A stretch of 64,000 bases of DNA from Streptomyces sp. WZ-12. Lineage in GTDB: Bacteria; Actinomycetota; Actinomycetes; Streptomycetales; Streptomycetaceae. Position numbers and translations under genes: made by a program. The notes under the pieces are model-generated. The model did no database searches and had not been told where the DNA came from. It saw only the letters and a list, made by a program, of their open reading frames with translations. How positions within the stretch are numbered: position 1 is the first letter of the stretch; each line of letters starts with the position of its first letter. The stretch is from assembly GCF_028898845.1 (NCBI RefSeq), contig NZ_CP118574.1:4437001-4501000 (forward strand). Reading direction: 5' to 3'. Shown in pieces: positions 43,399 through 51,060 of the stretch.

Positions 43399-43607
43399 CA
43401 CGCCACCGCCTTCAGCCGACGGACCAGGGTGACGGACTCCACCGTGTTGGCAGCGATGTACGCCTCCACCACGCTTTCACGGATACGAACGTGCCGGCCC
43501 ACCTTCACGAACGTGATGCGGCGCTCCTCGACGAGCCGGCGGGAGAAGCGGACGGTGGTGCCGAGTCGTTCCGCTACCTGTTCTACGTTCAGCAGCCGAT
43601 CGTTCAT
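43398..43607 (-). CDS. xis: Excisionase (helix-turn-helix, MerR-like)
   Basis: 69 residues: LLNVEQVAERLGTTVRFSRRLVEERRITFVKVGRHVRI is the winged helix typical of AICE Xis. The ATG at 43607 follows GGGGAG and the stop of the replication gene, 2 bp away; the stop overlaps int. Directs excision with Int. Confidence 0.88.
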   Translation of the reverse strand: MNDRLLNVEQVAERLGTTVRFSRRLVEERRITFVKVGRHVRIRESVVEAYIAANTVESVTLVRRLKAVA

Positions 43608-43609
43608 GG

Positions 43610-45007
43610 TCACCACTCCCCGTTGGTGTCGTCGGTGTTGAGTTGGGTGCGGAGTTCGCGGGCGATGTCGCGGTTGTGTTGGATGTCGCGGCGGATGTTG
43701 GCGGCGAGCCAGGATTCGCCGGGGGTGTGGCCGTGGCCGGCGTAGGACCAGTGGGCCAGGACGAGGGTGGTTGCTTCGGGGTGTTGGTCGGGGTCGGGTA
43801 GGCCCAGGGCGGTGCGTTGTTGGGCGGCGCGGTAGTCGGCGCGGACCTGGCGGAGGGCGCCGAGGGTGGTGGAGTAGGCGCGGGATTTGGTGGAGAAGTG
43901 GCCGCGGAAGCCGAGCATGTGCGCCCAGTCGCGGAGTTTGCGGTCGGGGTAGAGGGGGTGGAGGTCGAGGCAGGCCGCGATGAGTTGGGCGGGGTGCTCG
44001 GGGACACCGAGCAGCACCAGGGCTTCCTTGTTGCCGATGCGGTGGTCGACGGTGCCGGTGGTCTCGGCGGCTTTGGTGGCGTACTTGGCGACGTAGGAGG
44101 CGACGGCCTGTTCGGTGATGTCTTCGCCGTCGCCGAAGGCGCCGATGGCTTGGATGTCTAACTGCGTGCCCCAGCGCAGAGTTCGGACGGGTTGGTCGCC
44201 GGCGGCGGGAACGTCGAGCTGGACGCGGGCTGCGGCGGCGTGGATGGCGTCGGTGAGTAGGTCGTGGGTGGCCCAGGCCGGGGGCGGGGTGTGGGGACCG
44301 CCGGGTCCGTCGAAGCGGATGACGGCATGGAAGTGGACCGCACCACGCTTTTGGTACTCAGCGACCTTGCCGAAGGAGACCCGTGATTGGGCGTGGGCTT
44401 CCTTCTGGGTCAGGCCGGCGCGGCGAGCGATTTCGCGGCGGAGGTAGATCGTGAAGTAGCGCCACAGGTCGGAAGCGTGGTTGTTCCACAGCACCGCGCC
44501 CGCGTAGTCGTAGGCGGCCAGGTCCAACGGAGTGCCAAGGGCGGGGTCGTTGTCGGGGTGGTGGGTGCCGCAGCGGCAGGGCCGGTTGCCAGGGCGGTTG
44601 TGGACGGACCCGAAGGAGGGGGCCGTCAACGTCGCGAAGACGCGAGGGTGTTCGCGGACCCTGTGGGGCGTGCCCTTGGTGGGGTCGCCGACGAGGCCGG
44701 CGCGGATGAGGTGGTAGGTGTCGCCGGCGTAGGTCCAGGCGCAGGACGGGCAGCGGGAGGCACGACGGTTGCCGCAGGCCACCCGGAGCCGGCCGCCGGG
44801 TTCGCCGTCCGTCGAATAGGAGTGGAGGACCTGCCCGGTCTTGGCGTCGCGGGTCACGGTGGCGCCGGTCAGGTGGATCGGGTCGGAGCAGCCGCCGGTG
44901 CGGCGGATCTGGTCGGTGAGGCGGTCGAAGCCGGGAGACCCGGCCACCTTGAGCAGATCGCCCAGGGTGGTCGGGTCCAGGCCCGCCGCGGTGGCGGAGT
45001 CGATCAC
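43610..45007 (-). CDS. repSA: RepSA-type replication initiator (HUH endonuclease)
   Basis: 465 residues from the GTG overlapping the methyltransferase stop (GTGA), with GGAGG upstream. Zinc-like pairs CPSC and CRCGTHH lie in the N-terminal third. HUH motif H225-F-H227 (AVHFHAVIRF) and downstream Y305/Y309 in ASYVAKYATK give the nicking site. Initiates rolling-circle replication of the excised AICE. Length and motifs match the pSAM2 RepSA family. Confidence 0.92.
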   Translation of the reverse strand: MIDSATAAGLDPTTLGDLLKVAGSPGFDRLTDQIRRTGGCSDPIHLTGATVTRDAKTGQVLHSYSTDGEPGGRLRVACGNRRASRCPSCAWTYAGDTYHLIRAGLVGDPTKGTPHRVREHPRVFATLTAPSFGSVHNRPGNRPCRCGTHHPDNDPALGTPLDLAAYDYAGAVLWNNHASDLWRYFTIYLRREIARRAGLTQKEAHAQSRVSFGKVAEYQKRGAVHFHAVIRFDGPGGPHTPPPAWATHDLLTDAIHAAAARVQLDVPAAGDQPVRTLRWGTQLDIQAIGAFGDGEDITEQAVASYVAKYATKAAETTGTVDHRIGNKEALVLLGVPEHPAQLIAACLDLHPLYPDRKLRDWAHMLGFRGHFSTKSRAYSTTLGALRQVRADYRAAQQRTALGLPDPDQHPEATTLVLAHWSYAGHGHTPGESWLAANIRRDIQHNRDIARELRTQLNTDDTNGEW

Positions 45008-45642
45008 GCGGCTGCCTCCGCGTCCGTGAAGTTGAGGTACTGGGTGGCGATCCAGTGAGAGTAGGCAGGCGGTACGGCCTTGCGGGCCTCCCTGTTGGTC
45101 ATCCAGGTGCAGCCCATGGCGTCGGCGTAGGCGCGCTCGCCCTTGTGGTCGAAGGGGTGCAGGCCCCGGTGATGCCAGCAGGGCGCGACCAGGTCTCCGC
45201 CGCCGCTCCAAGAGGTCTCGAAGACCCGGTGACGACGAACCTGAAGCCCCAGTTGTGTGCCGCACAGCAGGTAGTCCGGCCTCAACAGACCGGCCGATGC
45301 CGTCTCGGGCACGTTCTCGATGACCCAGGGCCGGCCGGTGGCCTGCATGGCCTCTCGACCAGGCGCCAGGAGGTCGGGGTGGTCGTCGGGGTTGCCCCGC
45401 CACCTGGTCACACGGGCGTAGCGTTCGCAGGGCCAGGAGCCGTGGATGAGGTCGTACTCGTGGCCGTGGTCGCGGACGAAGCTGATCGCGTCGGCCTGGT
45501 GGAACTCGAAGGGATAGTGGGGTTGTGGGGCGATATCGACGCCGGTGACGTCGAACCCGGCTTGGTGGTAGCCCATCGACACACCTCCGGCGCCGCAGCA
45601 CAGGTCCAGGACTCGTAGGCCGTTGCGGGCGGTTGTGATCAC
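45004..45642 (-). CDS. DNA C5-cytosine methyltransferase-like protein of the AICE
   Basis: 212 residues from the GTG at 45642 (AAGGGGGG upstream). Rossmann motif I LRVLDLCCGAGGVSMGY and a Pro-Cys motif in HGSWPCERYARVT, then PWVIENVPET (the conserved ENV of C5 methyltransferases) and RRHRVFET. The protein is short for a C5 enzyme and has no obvious target-recognition domain, a type also found in actinophages. It is coupled to both neighbours by 4-bp overlaps. It could protect or mark the element's DNA (inference). Confidence 0.8.
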   Translation of the reverse strand: MITTARNGLRVLDLCCGAGGVSMGYHQAGFDVTGVDIAPQPHYPFEFHQADAISFVRDHGHEYDLIHGSWPCERYARVTRWRGNPDDHPDLLAPGREAMQATGRPWVIENVPETASAGLLRPDYLLCGTQLGLQVRRHRVFETSWSGGGDLVAPCWHHRGLHPFDHKGERAYADAMGCTWMTNREARKAVPPAYSHWIATQYLNFTDAEAAA

Positions 45643-45845
45643 TGGTGGCCCCCCTTGGAGTGGGCGGGACCGTGGTTGGCTTCCCAGCCCTGGACCAGGC
45701 GGCGCACCTGGTCGTCGCCGTGGGCGGTGGCGCGGGCGCCGCAGTGGCACACGGCAGAGGCTTGGGCTGGGGCGGAGGGCGAGGGTTTGCTGACGTGCAG
45801 GCCGGGACGGTCCGGGGTCGGAGTGAGGTCAGCCACGGCGCTCAC
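45639..45845 (-). CDS. Small AICE protein with Cys pair
   Basis: 68 residues. A polar Pro/Ser-rich start and CHCGARATAHGDDQVRRLVQGWEANH, which looks like a short zinc-ribbon-type or Trp-helix segment. Coupled (GTGA) to both the upstream and downstream genes. No family known to me. Confidence 0.6.
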   Translation of the reverse strand: MSAVADLTPTPDRPGLHVSKPSPSAPAQASAVCHCGARATAHGDDQVRRLVQGWEANHGPAHSKGGHQ

Positions 45846-46039
45846 TTCCCGATGTGGATCAGGTCGGCGGCGCGGGTGGTGTGGCCGGTGCCGCGGCAGG
45901 TGCGGCAGACGACCTTGATCGTGTGGCGGGTGCCGGCGGTGGTGCGCAGGCCGGTGGTGATGGCGACGCAGGGGAAGCCGTCGCAGTCGGGGCAGTAGCG
46001 CGAGGTCTGGGTGCGCGGGGTCCGGGTGTTTTCGGGCAT
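45842..46039 (-). CDS. Small AICE zinc-finger protein
   Basis: 65 residues with two Cys pairs (CPDCDGFPC and CRTCRGTGH), similar in style to the DnaJ-type zinc finger. AAAGGGAC precedes the ATG. Overlaps the following gene. Small zinc-finger proteins of this style are common between rep and tra in AICEs. Confidence 0.65.
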   Translation of the reverse strand: MPENTRTPRTQTSRYCPDCDGFPCVAITTGLRTTAGTRHTIKVVCRTCRGTGHTTRAADLIHIGK

Positions 46040-46132
46040 GATGAGCAGTCCCTTTCGGGTCGTTGGGTCTGGAAGGGGTGCAGGCGCCCGGGGCGGCGGA
46101 AGTTTGGCGACCGAGGCCGCCCCGGGGGCCGT

Positions 46133-46369
46133 CTAGCGGCGGTTGCGGCGCTTGGAGTAGGCGGGCGGGAGGTTGTCGTAGGAGTCGGCGCCCTGCCAGA
46201 ACGCGGTCCGCTCCTCGCTGGTGCTGGAGCCGTCACCGATCTCGCGGATGAGGCGGTTGGCGGTCTTGCGGTCGCCGTGCCGCTTGGCGATGGCGTACTC
46301 GCGGCCCTTCTCCGTCATCGCAGGGTCGGCGGGGGCGGAGTCGTTGCTCTTGCGGTTGAACAGGCCCAT
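46133..46369 (-). CDS. Small AICE hypothetical protein
   Basis: 78 residues, basic and Asn/Arg-rich (TEKGREYAIAKRHGDRKTANRLIRE, ending KRRNRR). AAAGGAG 8 bases before the ATG. No membrane segment or known domain. Confidence 0.6.
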   Translation of the reverse strand: MGLFNRKSNDSAPADPAMTEKGREYAIAKRHGDRKTANRLIREIGDGSSTSEERTAFWQGADSYDNLPPAYSKRRNRR

Positions 46370-46382
46370 GTCGGGGCTCCTT

Positions 46383-46706
46383 TCAGTGGTTGGTGTGCTG
46401 GTTGGTGAGGATCGAGCGGACGACGAGGGCGCAGATGGCGACGGAGGCCGCGGTGATGGCCGTTGCGAGGAGCATGGAGACCAGGACCGCGCCGACGATC
46501 AGCACGGCCGCGGTGCCACCGGCGGCGACGGCGACCACGCCACCGGGCGTGAGCTGAACCGCGGACCGCTTACCGACCGCCGGGGTCGGGGTCGGGGTGG
46601 CGGGCTGGACCGGGGTCGTGGTGTCCGCGGTGGGGACGAGCGGAGCCGCGGTCGGGATGGTGAACGGCTGCGCGGTGTCCGGGGGCGGGATCTTCGGGGT
46701 GAACAT
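46383..46706 (-). CDS. AICE spread-type membrane protein
   Basis: 107 residues. A Pro/Thr-rich N-terminus (PPPDTAQPFTIPTAAP) is followed by a long hydrophobic region that can form two membrane segments (GGVVAVAAGGTAAVLIVGAVL and ATAITAASVAICALVV). This is the shape of SpdC/SpdA-like proteins that help the plasmid spread within the recipient mycelium. Confidence 0.65.
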   Translation of the reverse strand: MFTPKIPPPDTAQPFTIPTAAPLVPTADTTTPVQPATPTPTPAVGKRSAVQLTPGGVVAVAAGGTAAVLIVGAVLVSMLLATAITAASVAICALVVRSILTNQHTNH

Positions 46707-46724
46707 GGCGGGTGTCCCTTCTGG

Positions 46725-46913
46725 TCAGGGGTTGCAGCGGTGGGTGCGGGCGGCGAGTTCGGCGCCGGCGCGGTCGCGGTAGTCGGCGGAGAAGCCGCAG
46801 CCGGGCGCGGTGCACGCGGCGGTGTGCTTGGTGCGTCCGCGGCCGTCGTAGTGGCTACCGACCTGGACGGGGCCGATGCGGATCACGTCGTAGAAGCGGT
46901 TCGGACGCGACAT
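46725..46913 (-). CDS. Mobile element transfer protein (small zinc finger)
   Basis: 62 residues. RFYDVIRIGPVQVGSHYDGRGRTKHTAACTAPGCGFSADY...HRC matches the short transfer-associated proteins of AICEs, with a Cys/His zinc pattern. Stop lies before the next gene on the same strand. Confidence 0.75.
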   Translation of the reverse strand: MSRPNRFYDVIRIGPVQVGSHYDGRGRTKHTAACTAPGCGFSADYRDRAGAELAARTHRCNP

Positions 46914-46917
46914 CAGC

Positions 46918-47097
46918 TCAGCCCTCCTGGCGGGCGAAGGCGTCCGGGTGGGTGTTGAGCCAGTGGCGGACGGCGGGCAACTCGTCGCGGGTCGCGGCGT
47001 CGATCGCGGTGATCCCGATCTGCATCGCTTCGACGACCCGGCCCCGGGCGGCGAGTGCGGCGGCGAGTTCCAGGGTGAAGCGGATGTGAGACCGCAT
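46918..47097 (-). CDS. Small AICE protein, tandem paralogue 2
   Basis: 59 residues from the ATG at 47097 (AGGAG 7 bases upstream). The two-helix protein contains RVVEAMQIGITAIDAATRDE and RHWLNTHPDAF. It aligns with the preceding 59-residue protein over its whole length, so the two arose by tandem duplication. Confidence 0.65.
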   Translation of the reverse strand: MRSHIRFTLELAAALAARGRVVEAMQIGITAIDAATRDELPAVRHWLNTHPDAFARQEG

Positions 47098-47099
47098 GA

Positions 47100-47279
47100 T
47101 CAGCTCTCCTGTCCGGTGAAGTCGTCGGCGTGGTCGGTGAGCCACTGGGCGATCTCAAGCTGTTCGTCCTCGGTGGCCTGGTTGATCGCGGCTTCGCCGG
47201 CGCGCATGCCGTCAACGAGGCGGTTGTTTCGGGTGAGTTCGGCGGAGCGCTTCAAGGCGCTTTCGATGGCAGGACGCAT
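47100..47279 (-). CDS. Small AICE protein, tandem paralogue 1
   Basis: 59 residues: begins RPAIESALKRSAELTRNNRL and contains INQATEDEQLEIAQWLTDHADDF. Its stop is 2 bp before the start of its paralogue. Shared positions include VxxMxxGxxAIxxATxDE, WLxxHxDxF and the C-terminal Gln-Glu. Role unknown. Confidence 0.65.
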   Translation of the reverse strand: MRPAIESALKRSAELTRNNRLVDGMRAGEAAINQATEDEQLEIAQWLTDHADDFTGQES

Positions 47280-47291
47280 GATCGGTTCCTT

Positions 47292-48041
47292 TCAGGCGAG
47301 TTGGGCGGTGATGGCTTCGGCCAGCGCCGGCGAGAGGCCGAGGCGGGCGCGCAGGGTTTCGATGTCGATCGGGGTACCGGTGGTGGTGCGGTGGGTCTCA
47401 GCGACCTTGCGGGCGTGCTGCAACAGCGCGGGCGGGACAACCGGCCCAGAAGACACAGGCTTTGGCTCAGACACCGGGACCGGTGCCGGCGCAGGGGCGC
47501 GAGTTGGTTCAGGCGCCTCAATCACCGCGGGAGCTTCCGACTCCGCTGCGGGAGTGGGCAGTTCGGCGGGCGTCGGTTGTGGTGCCCGTTCAACGGTGAT
47601 CGGGTCGAGTTCTTGCTCGGTTGCCGCCTCCGGCTGGACCGCGGATTCCGCGACCGGGGCCGGGGCCGGGGTGGGTGTGTGGGCGAGGAGCGTGCCGCCG
47701 AAGAAGGCCAGGGCCGGCCATCCGGCGACGAGGATGCGCAGCCACGCCGGCACGTGGGTCAAGTCGAGCAGACCGGCAGTGGCGATGTTCGCGCCCAGGG
47801 ACGCGGCGAGTGCGATCACGAACCAGGTCCAAGCCGGCCGGGTTGCGCGGTGGTCGGCACGCAGGGTTCGCAGGCGTCGCCAGGCGGCGACGAACAGCAG
47901 GTCCACGCTGACCGGGTAGGCCCAGGCTTTCCACCCTTCCTGGCCGGCAGCCTGGGCAATGTCGTGGAGATGGGCGAAGGACAGGGCACCAGCGATCACG
48001 GCCTGGATCAGGACGGCATCCGGGCGGATCGAGCGGACCAT
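47292..48041 (-). CDS. DUF2637 (SpdB-like) membrane protein
   Basis: 249 residues. The N-terminal half has about four membrane segments (VLIQAVIAGALSFAHLHDIA, WAYPVSVDLLFVAAW, WTWFVIALAASLGANIATAG and ILVAGWPALAFFGGTLLA), the DUF2637 pattern found in AICEs and Streptomyces plasmids. The C-terminal half is a Pro/Ala/Glu-rich linker ending in a small helical domain with an HTH-like look. Probably a spread (Spd) protein at the membrane. Confidence 0.75.
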   Translation of the reverse strand: MVRSIRPDAVLIQAVIAGALSFAHLHDIAQAAGQEGWKAWAYPVSVDLLFVAAWRRLRTLRADHRATRPAWTWFVIALAASLGANIATAGLLDLTHVPAWLRILVAGWPALAFFGGTLLAHTPTPAPAPVAESAVQPEAATEQELDPITVERAPQPTPAELPTPAAESEAPAVIEAPEPTRAPAPAPVPVSEPKPVSSGPVVPPALLQHARKVAETHRTTTGTPIDIETLRARLGLSPALAEAITAQLA

Positions 48042-48112
48042 GGTCTTCACATCCTTCAGGGAGTTGGGCCAGTGCGGGCGGTCTGTGTGCAGCCGCCCGA
48101 CCCGGCAGAGGG

Positions 48113-48289
48113 CTAGTGAGCGGGGGCTTCGCCGGAGCCGAGGCAGTTCAGGCACAAGCCCGTCTGTTCGCCGACCACGCGATGCCTGCGGCCGACCCGG
48201 ACCGTGCGGGCGACTTCTCCGGTGCCCTTGCAGACCAGGCAACCCTTGACCGGGGGCTTGGGAGGCGTAGTGCGCTTGGTTGCAGCCAT
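48113..48289 (-). CDS. Small DnaJ-type zinc-finger protein
   Basis: 58 residues. Two clear CxxC modules, CLVCKGTGEVAR and CLNCLGSGE, have the CxxCxGxG form of the DnaJ zinc finger. The start MAATKRTTPP lies downstream of GGACC, without a strong ribosome-binding site. Situated between the tra and spread genes of the AICE. Confidence 0.65.
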   Translation of the reverse strand: MAATKRTTPPKPPVKGCLVCKGTGEVARTVRVGRRHRVVGEQTGLCLNCLGSGEAPAH

Positions 48290-48380
48290 GGCCGTGGTCC
48301 TTTCACTGCGGTTTCAGGCATGGCGGTGCTAGGGACCCGGCGTGAGACGGTCACGCCAACCGTGATGCGGGGAAGGGGTG

Positions 48381-49724
48381 TTACTCGGTGACCGGTCGCG
48401 GCTTGACCAGCGACGGACCACCAGCCGGCGTCAGCTCGACGGGAACGGCCGGACGGAACGGCGCCAAGGCCGGAATGTTCGGAACGAGATGAGCGTGCTC
48501 ACGGCAGTCGCGGGCAACTTCTTCCGCGGTGACCTGCGGAGTGCGGATGCGGGACCAACCGCCGGAGGTGTCACCAGCGACAGCGACGCCGGGCCGGTCC
48601 GCGGGGATGGCCGTTGCGGCGAACACCGCGTCGGGGGCGATGTCGCCAAGCCCCATCTCGGCCGTCTGCTTGTCGTTGACCCGATGCACCACACGGCCGG
48701 TGAGCTGGGCACGGAGCATCGTGGCACCACGGCCCAGTTCGGAGCCGAACCGCTGGCCACAGATCTCCAAGTAGATGCCGACCGCCCGGGCCATCTGCGC
48801 GATACGCACCATCCGCATCACCATCCGGTCCCGACGCTCCTCATCCTTCTTCACCGCGACGAGGAACAGCTCCGCCACCTCATCGACCAGGACCACCAAC
48901 GGCACCGGCCGCACCCTCTCCGGCAAGGCCCACAGGTCCGAGACCCGATGCTGAGCCAGGAGGTCGAAGCGGTCTTCCATCAGCGTCTCCACCACGTCCA
49001 AGACCCGATCAGCTTCATCAGGCGTGGTCGCCAAAGCGGACAACCGCGCGGCGTAGGAGCCCTGTTCGACGCCGCGTTTGCAGTCAATGCCGATCAAGCC
49101 CACCGGCAGCTTCGCCAGCCCCTTGATCAGGTTGCGCTGATACATCGACTTCCCCGAGAAGTTCGCACCCAGCGTCAGGGAGTGCGGCACCTGGCGGTAG
49201 TCCCGCAAGAACGGGGACCCGTCCTCACGTAACGCCACCGGCACCGCCATCGACCCGACCTTGATCCGGCGCGGCATCCGCACCCGACGCAACACGTCGT
49301 AGCCGGTCATCCGCAGCTCCACCACACCAGGCTTAGCCTCCACCACGGTCACCGAGTGAACGCCCCAGGCATGCCGCAGCCGCTCGGACGAGGCCGCCAC
49401 ATCCGCCGGCTCCAAACCGGCCGGGAGCCGAAGCGAGACCCGCAGGCCAGTCGAAGTGCCCCGCACCCGACGGACCTTGGGCGGTACCGGCTGAACCTCA
49501 CGGCGAGCGATATTGCGAGCCATGAACGCCCGCAGGCGAGACGGCTGCACCGTCAACCCGCACACATCCATCGTCGACCGGTAGGTGACCGTGAACCGGC
49601 CCCACGTCACCGGCAGACCCACCAGCGACCAGTACACCCGCGGCGCACGCACCTTGGCGTAGCCCAGGCCACCGGCCCCCGCTAAGGCACCCGTCACTTC
49701 GAGCGCCGTACCCAGGTCTGCCAT
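48381..49724 (-). CDS. FtsK/SpoIIIE-type DNA transfer ATPase (TraSA-like)
   Basis: 447 residues. Walker A GANFSGKS at 186-193 (LTLGANFSGKSMYQRN) and Walker B VVLVDEVAEL with D281/E282. The N-terminal part contains one short hydrophobic segment. The family (Tra of pSAM2 and relatives) translocates double-stranded DNA between hyphae as a hexamer. Start 1 bp after the upstream stop, so cotranslated with the SCO3933-like gene. Confidence 0.9.
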   Translation of the reverse strand: MADLGTALEVTGALAGAGGLGYAKVRAPRVYWSLVGLPVTWGRFTVTYRSTMDVCGLTVQPSRLRAFMARNIARREVQPVPPKVRRVRGTSTGLRVSLRLPAGLEPADVAASSERLRHAWGVHSVTVVEAKPGVVELRMTGYDVLRRVRMPRRIKVGSMAVPVALREDGSPFLRDYRQVPHSLTLGANFSGKSMYQRNLIKGLAKLPVGLIGIDCKRGVEQGSYAARLSALATTPDEADRVLDVVETLMEDRFDLLAQHRVSDLWALPERVRPVPLVVLVDEVAELFLVAVKKDEERRDRMVMRMVRIAQMARAVGIYLEICGQRFGSELGRGATMLRAQLTGRVVHRVNDKQTAEMGLGDIAPDAVFAATAIPADRPGVAVAGDTSGGWSRIRTPQVTAEEVARDCREHAHLVPNIPALAPFRPAVPVELTPAGGPSLVKPRPVTE

Positions 49725-49725
49725 G

Positions 49726-50055
49726 TCAGGCCCCAGCCGTGAGCGCAACCGCGCGGAACGCGATCCCGTGCCGCTTCTGCCCGTTGAACTCGTTCTCCCA
49801 GTCCCGAGCCTTGAGACCCACCACCCGCACCGGCATCCCCGGCGCCAGATTCTCCGGCAGACCCGTCTCCGGGACGGTCACCTGGTACAGGTTCCCCTCC
49901 CCCTCATCCGAGATCAGCAGGCCAACGGTCGACAGCCCGGCACCGGACTCCCGATCCACCGCCCGCTCCCCGGTCTGCTTGTTCGCCATCTTCGGCGCCG
50001 GCGCGGTCGCCACGAACACGACAGCGGTTGAGAGGTCGATCTTGAACGACGGCAT
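49726..50055 (-). CDS. SCO3933-family AICE regulatory protein
   Basis: 109 residues. FKIDLSTAVVFVATAPAPKM, then LLISDEGEGNLYQVTVPET and PGMPVRVVGLKARDWEN. This beta-rich, single-domain protein is found directly upstream of tra in many AICEs. Its promoter region carries CTAGA operator boxes shared with the divergent GntR gene. Confidence 0.8.
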   Translation of the reverse strand: MPSFKIDLSTAVVFVATAPAPKMANKQTGERAVDRESGAGLSTVGLLISDEGEGNLYQVTVPETGLPENLAPGMPVRVVGLKARDWENEFNGQKRHGIAFRAVALTAGA

Positions 50056-50094
50056 GGCTACTTCCCTTGTTTCGGGAGGCCGCCCGATGCGACC

Positions 50095-50224
50095 TCTCTA
50101 GACATCTCCATTGGAGCGCACTTCTCTAGAGACGTCAAGGAATCTGTCTAGAGACGTTGCCGACGTGGATTGCGACTGCACGAACCGGGCGGGTGTCTTG
50201 CCCATGACCTAGGCTGTCTAGAGA
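50095..50224. promoter_or_regulatory. Four CTAGA operator boxes between tra operon and GntR repressor
   Basis: Four 10-bp sites on the pattern T(C/G)TCTAGA(G/C)A: TCTCTAGACA at 50095-50104, TCTCTAGAGA at 50123-50132, TGTCTAGAGA at 50145-50154 and TGTCTAGAGA at 50215-50224. Three lie next to the SCO3933-like start and one next to the GntR start, consistent with a KorSA-type repressor controlling transfer and itself. Confidence 0.8.
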
Positions 50225-50242
50225 AGAGAGGAGGGCTCCGGA

Positions 50243-51001
50243 ATGACCAACACCGACGACGACCGTCGGCCGAAGTACCAGCGGATCGCGGACTCCCTAC
50301 GTGAGGCGATCCAGTCTGGGGAGTACGGTCCTGGTGATCGGCTTCCGGGTGAAAACGACCTGATGTCAGAGCATGGCGTGGCCCGCATGACAGCTCGCCA
50401 GGCATTGGGCGTACTCAAGGACGAAGGAGTCGCCGAGGCCCGCAAGGGCGCCGGTGTGTTCGTCCGAGCCTTCCGACCCCTTAGGCGCCGAGGCATTCAA
50501 CGACTGGCGCAAGAGCAGTGGGGCAGTGGTCGCTCCATCTGGTCTGCCGACATCGAGAACCGCAACCTTGTGGTGGACAACGTGACGGTGTCGGAAGGGG
50601 CCGCGCCCAACCACGTGAGAGCGGTTCTGGATCTGGGCGACGACGACAGCGTGTGCGCGCGGAGCCGAAGGTTCGTCCTGGATGGAAAACCCGTCCTGCT
50701 TGCGACGAGCTACCTCCCCATGTCCGTAGTCGCAGGGTCGGCGATCACTCGGGAGGACACGGGCCCTGGAGGGATTTACACCCGACTCGCCGAACTCGGC
50801 TACAAGCCCGTGCACTTCCGCGAAGAGATCCGCTCGCGCATGCCCTCGAAGGAAGAGGCGGCACAGTTGAGCATCTCCGCGGGCACACCCGTCATTCTCA
50901 TCTGTCGCACCGCGTTCGCCGACGAAGGTCGCCCCGTCGAGATCAACGAGATGACGCTCGACGCTGCCTCCTACATCCTGGAGTACGACTTCGACGCCTA
51001 A
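50243..51001 (+). CDS. GntR-family repressor with UTRA domain (KorSA-like)
   Basis: 252 residues. GntR winged helix: PKYQRIADSLREAIQSGEYGPGDRLPGENDLMSEHGVARMTARQAL; UTRA effector domain in the C-terminal half (TRLAELGYKPVHFREEI, ISAGTPVILICRTAF). Strong site GAGAGGAGGG before the ATG. By analogy to KorSA of pSAM2 it represses transfer/replication genes; the boxes upstream fit. Confidence 0.88.
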   Translation: MTNTDDDRRPKYQRIADSLREAIQSGEYGPGDRLPGENDLMSEHGVARMTARQALGVLKDEGVAEARKGAGVFVRAFRPLRRRGIQRLAQEQWGSGRSIWSADIENRNLVVDNVTVSEGAAPNHVRAVLDLGDDDSVCARSRRFVLDGKPVLLATSYLPMSVVAGSAITREDTGPGGIYTRLAELGYKPVHFREEIRSRMPSKEEAAQLSISAGTPVILICRTAFADEGRPVEINEMTLDAASYILEYDFDA

Positions 51002-51040
51002 CCCAGCGCGAGTTGTTACAGGTTTCTCTACCTCATCAAG

Positions 51041-51060
51041 CCCCGCCCTTCCGGGCGGGG
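51041..51060 (+). terminator. Terminator after the GntR gene
   Basis: CCCCGCCC-TTCC-GGGCGGGG, a perfect 8-bp stem with a 4-nt loop, 39 bp after the stop. Confidence 0.75.
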
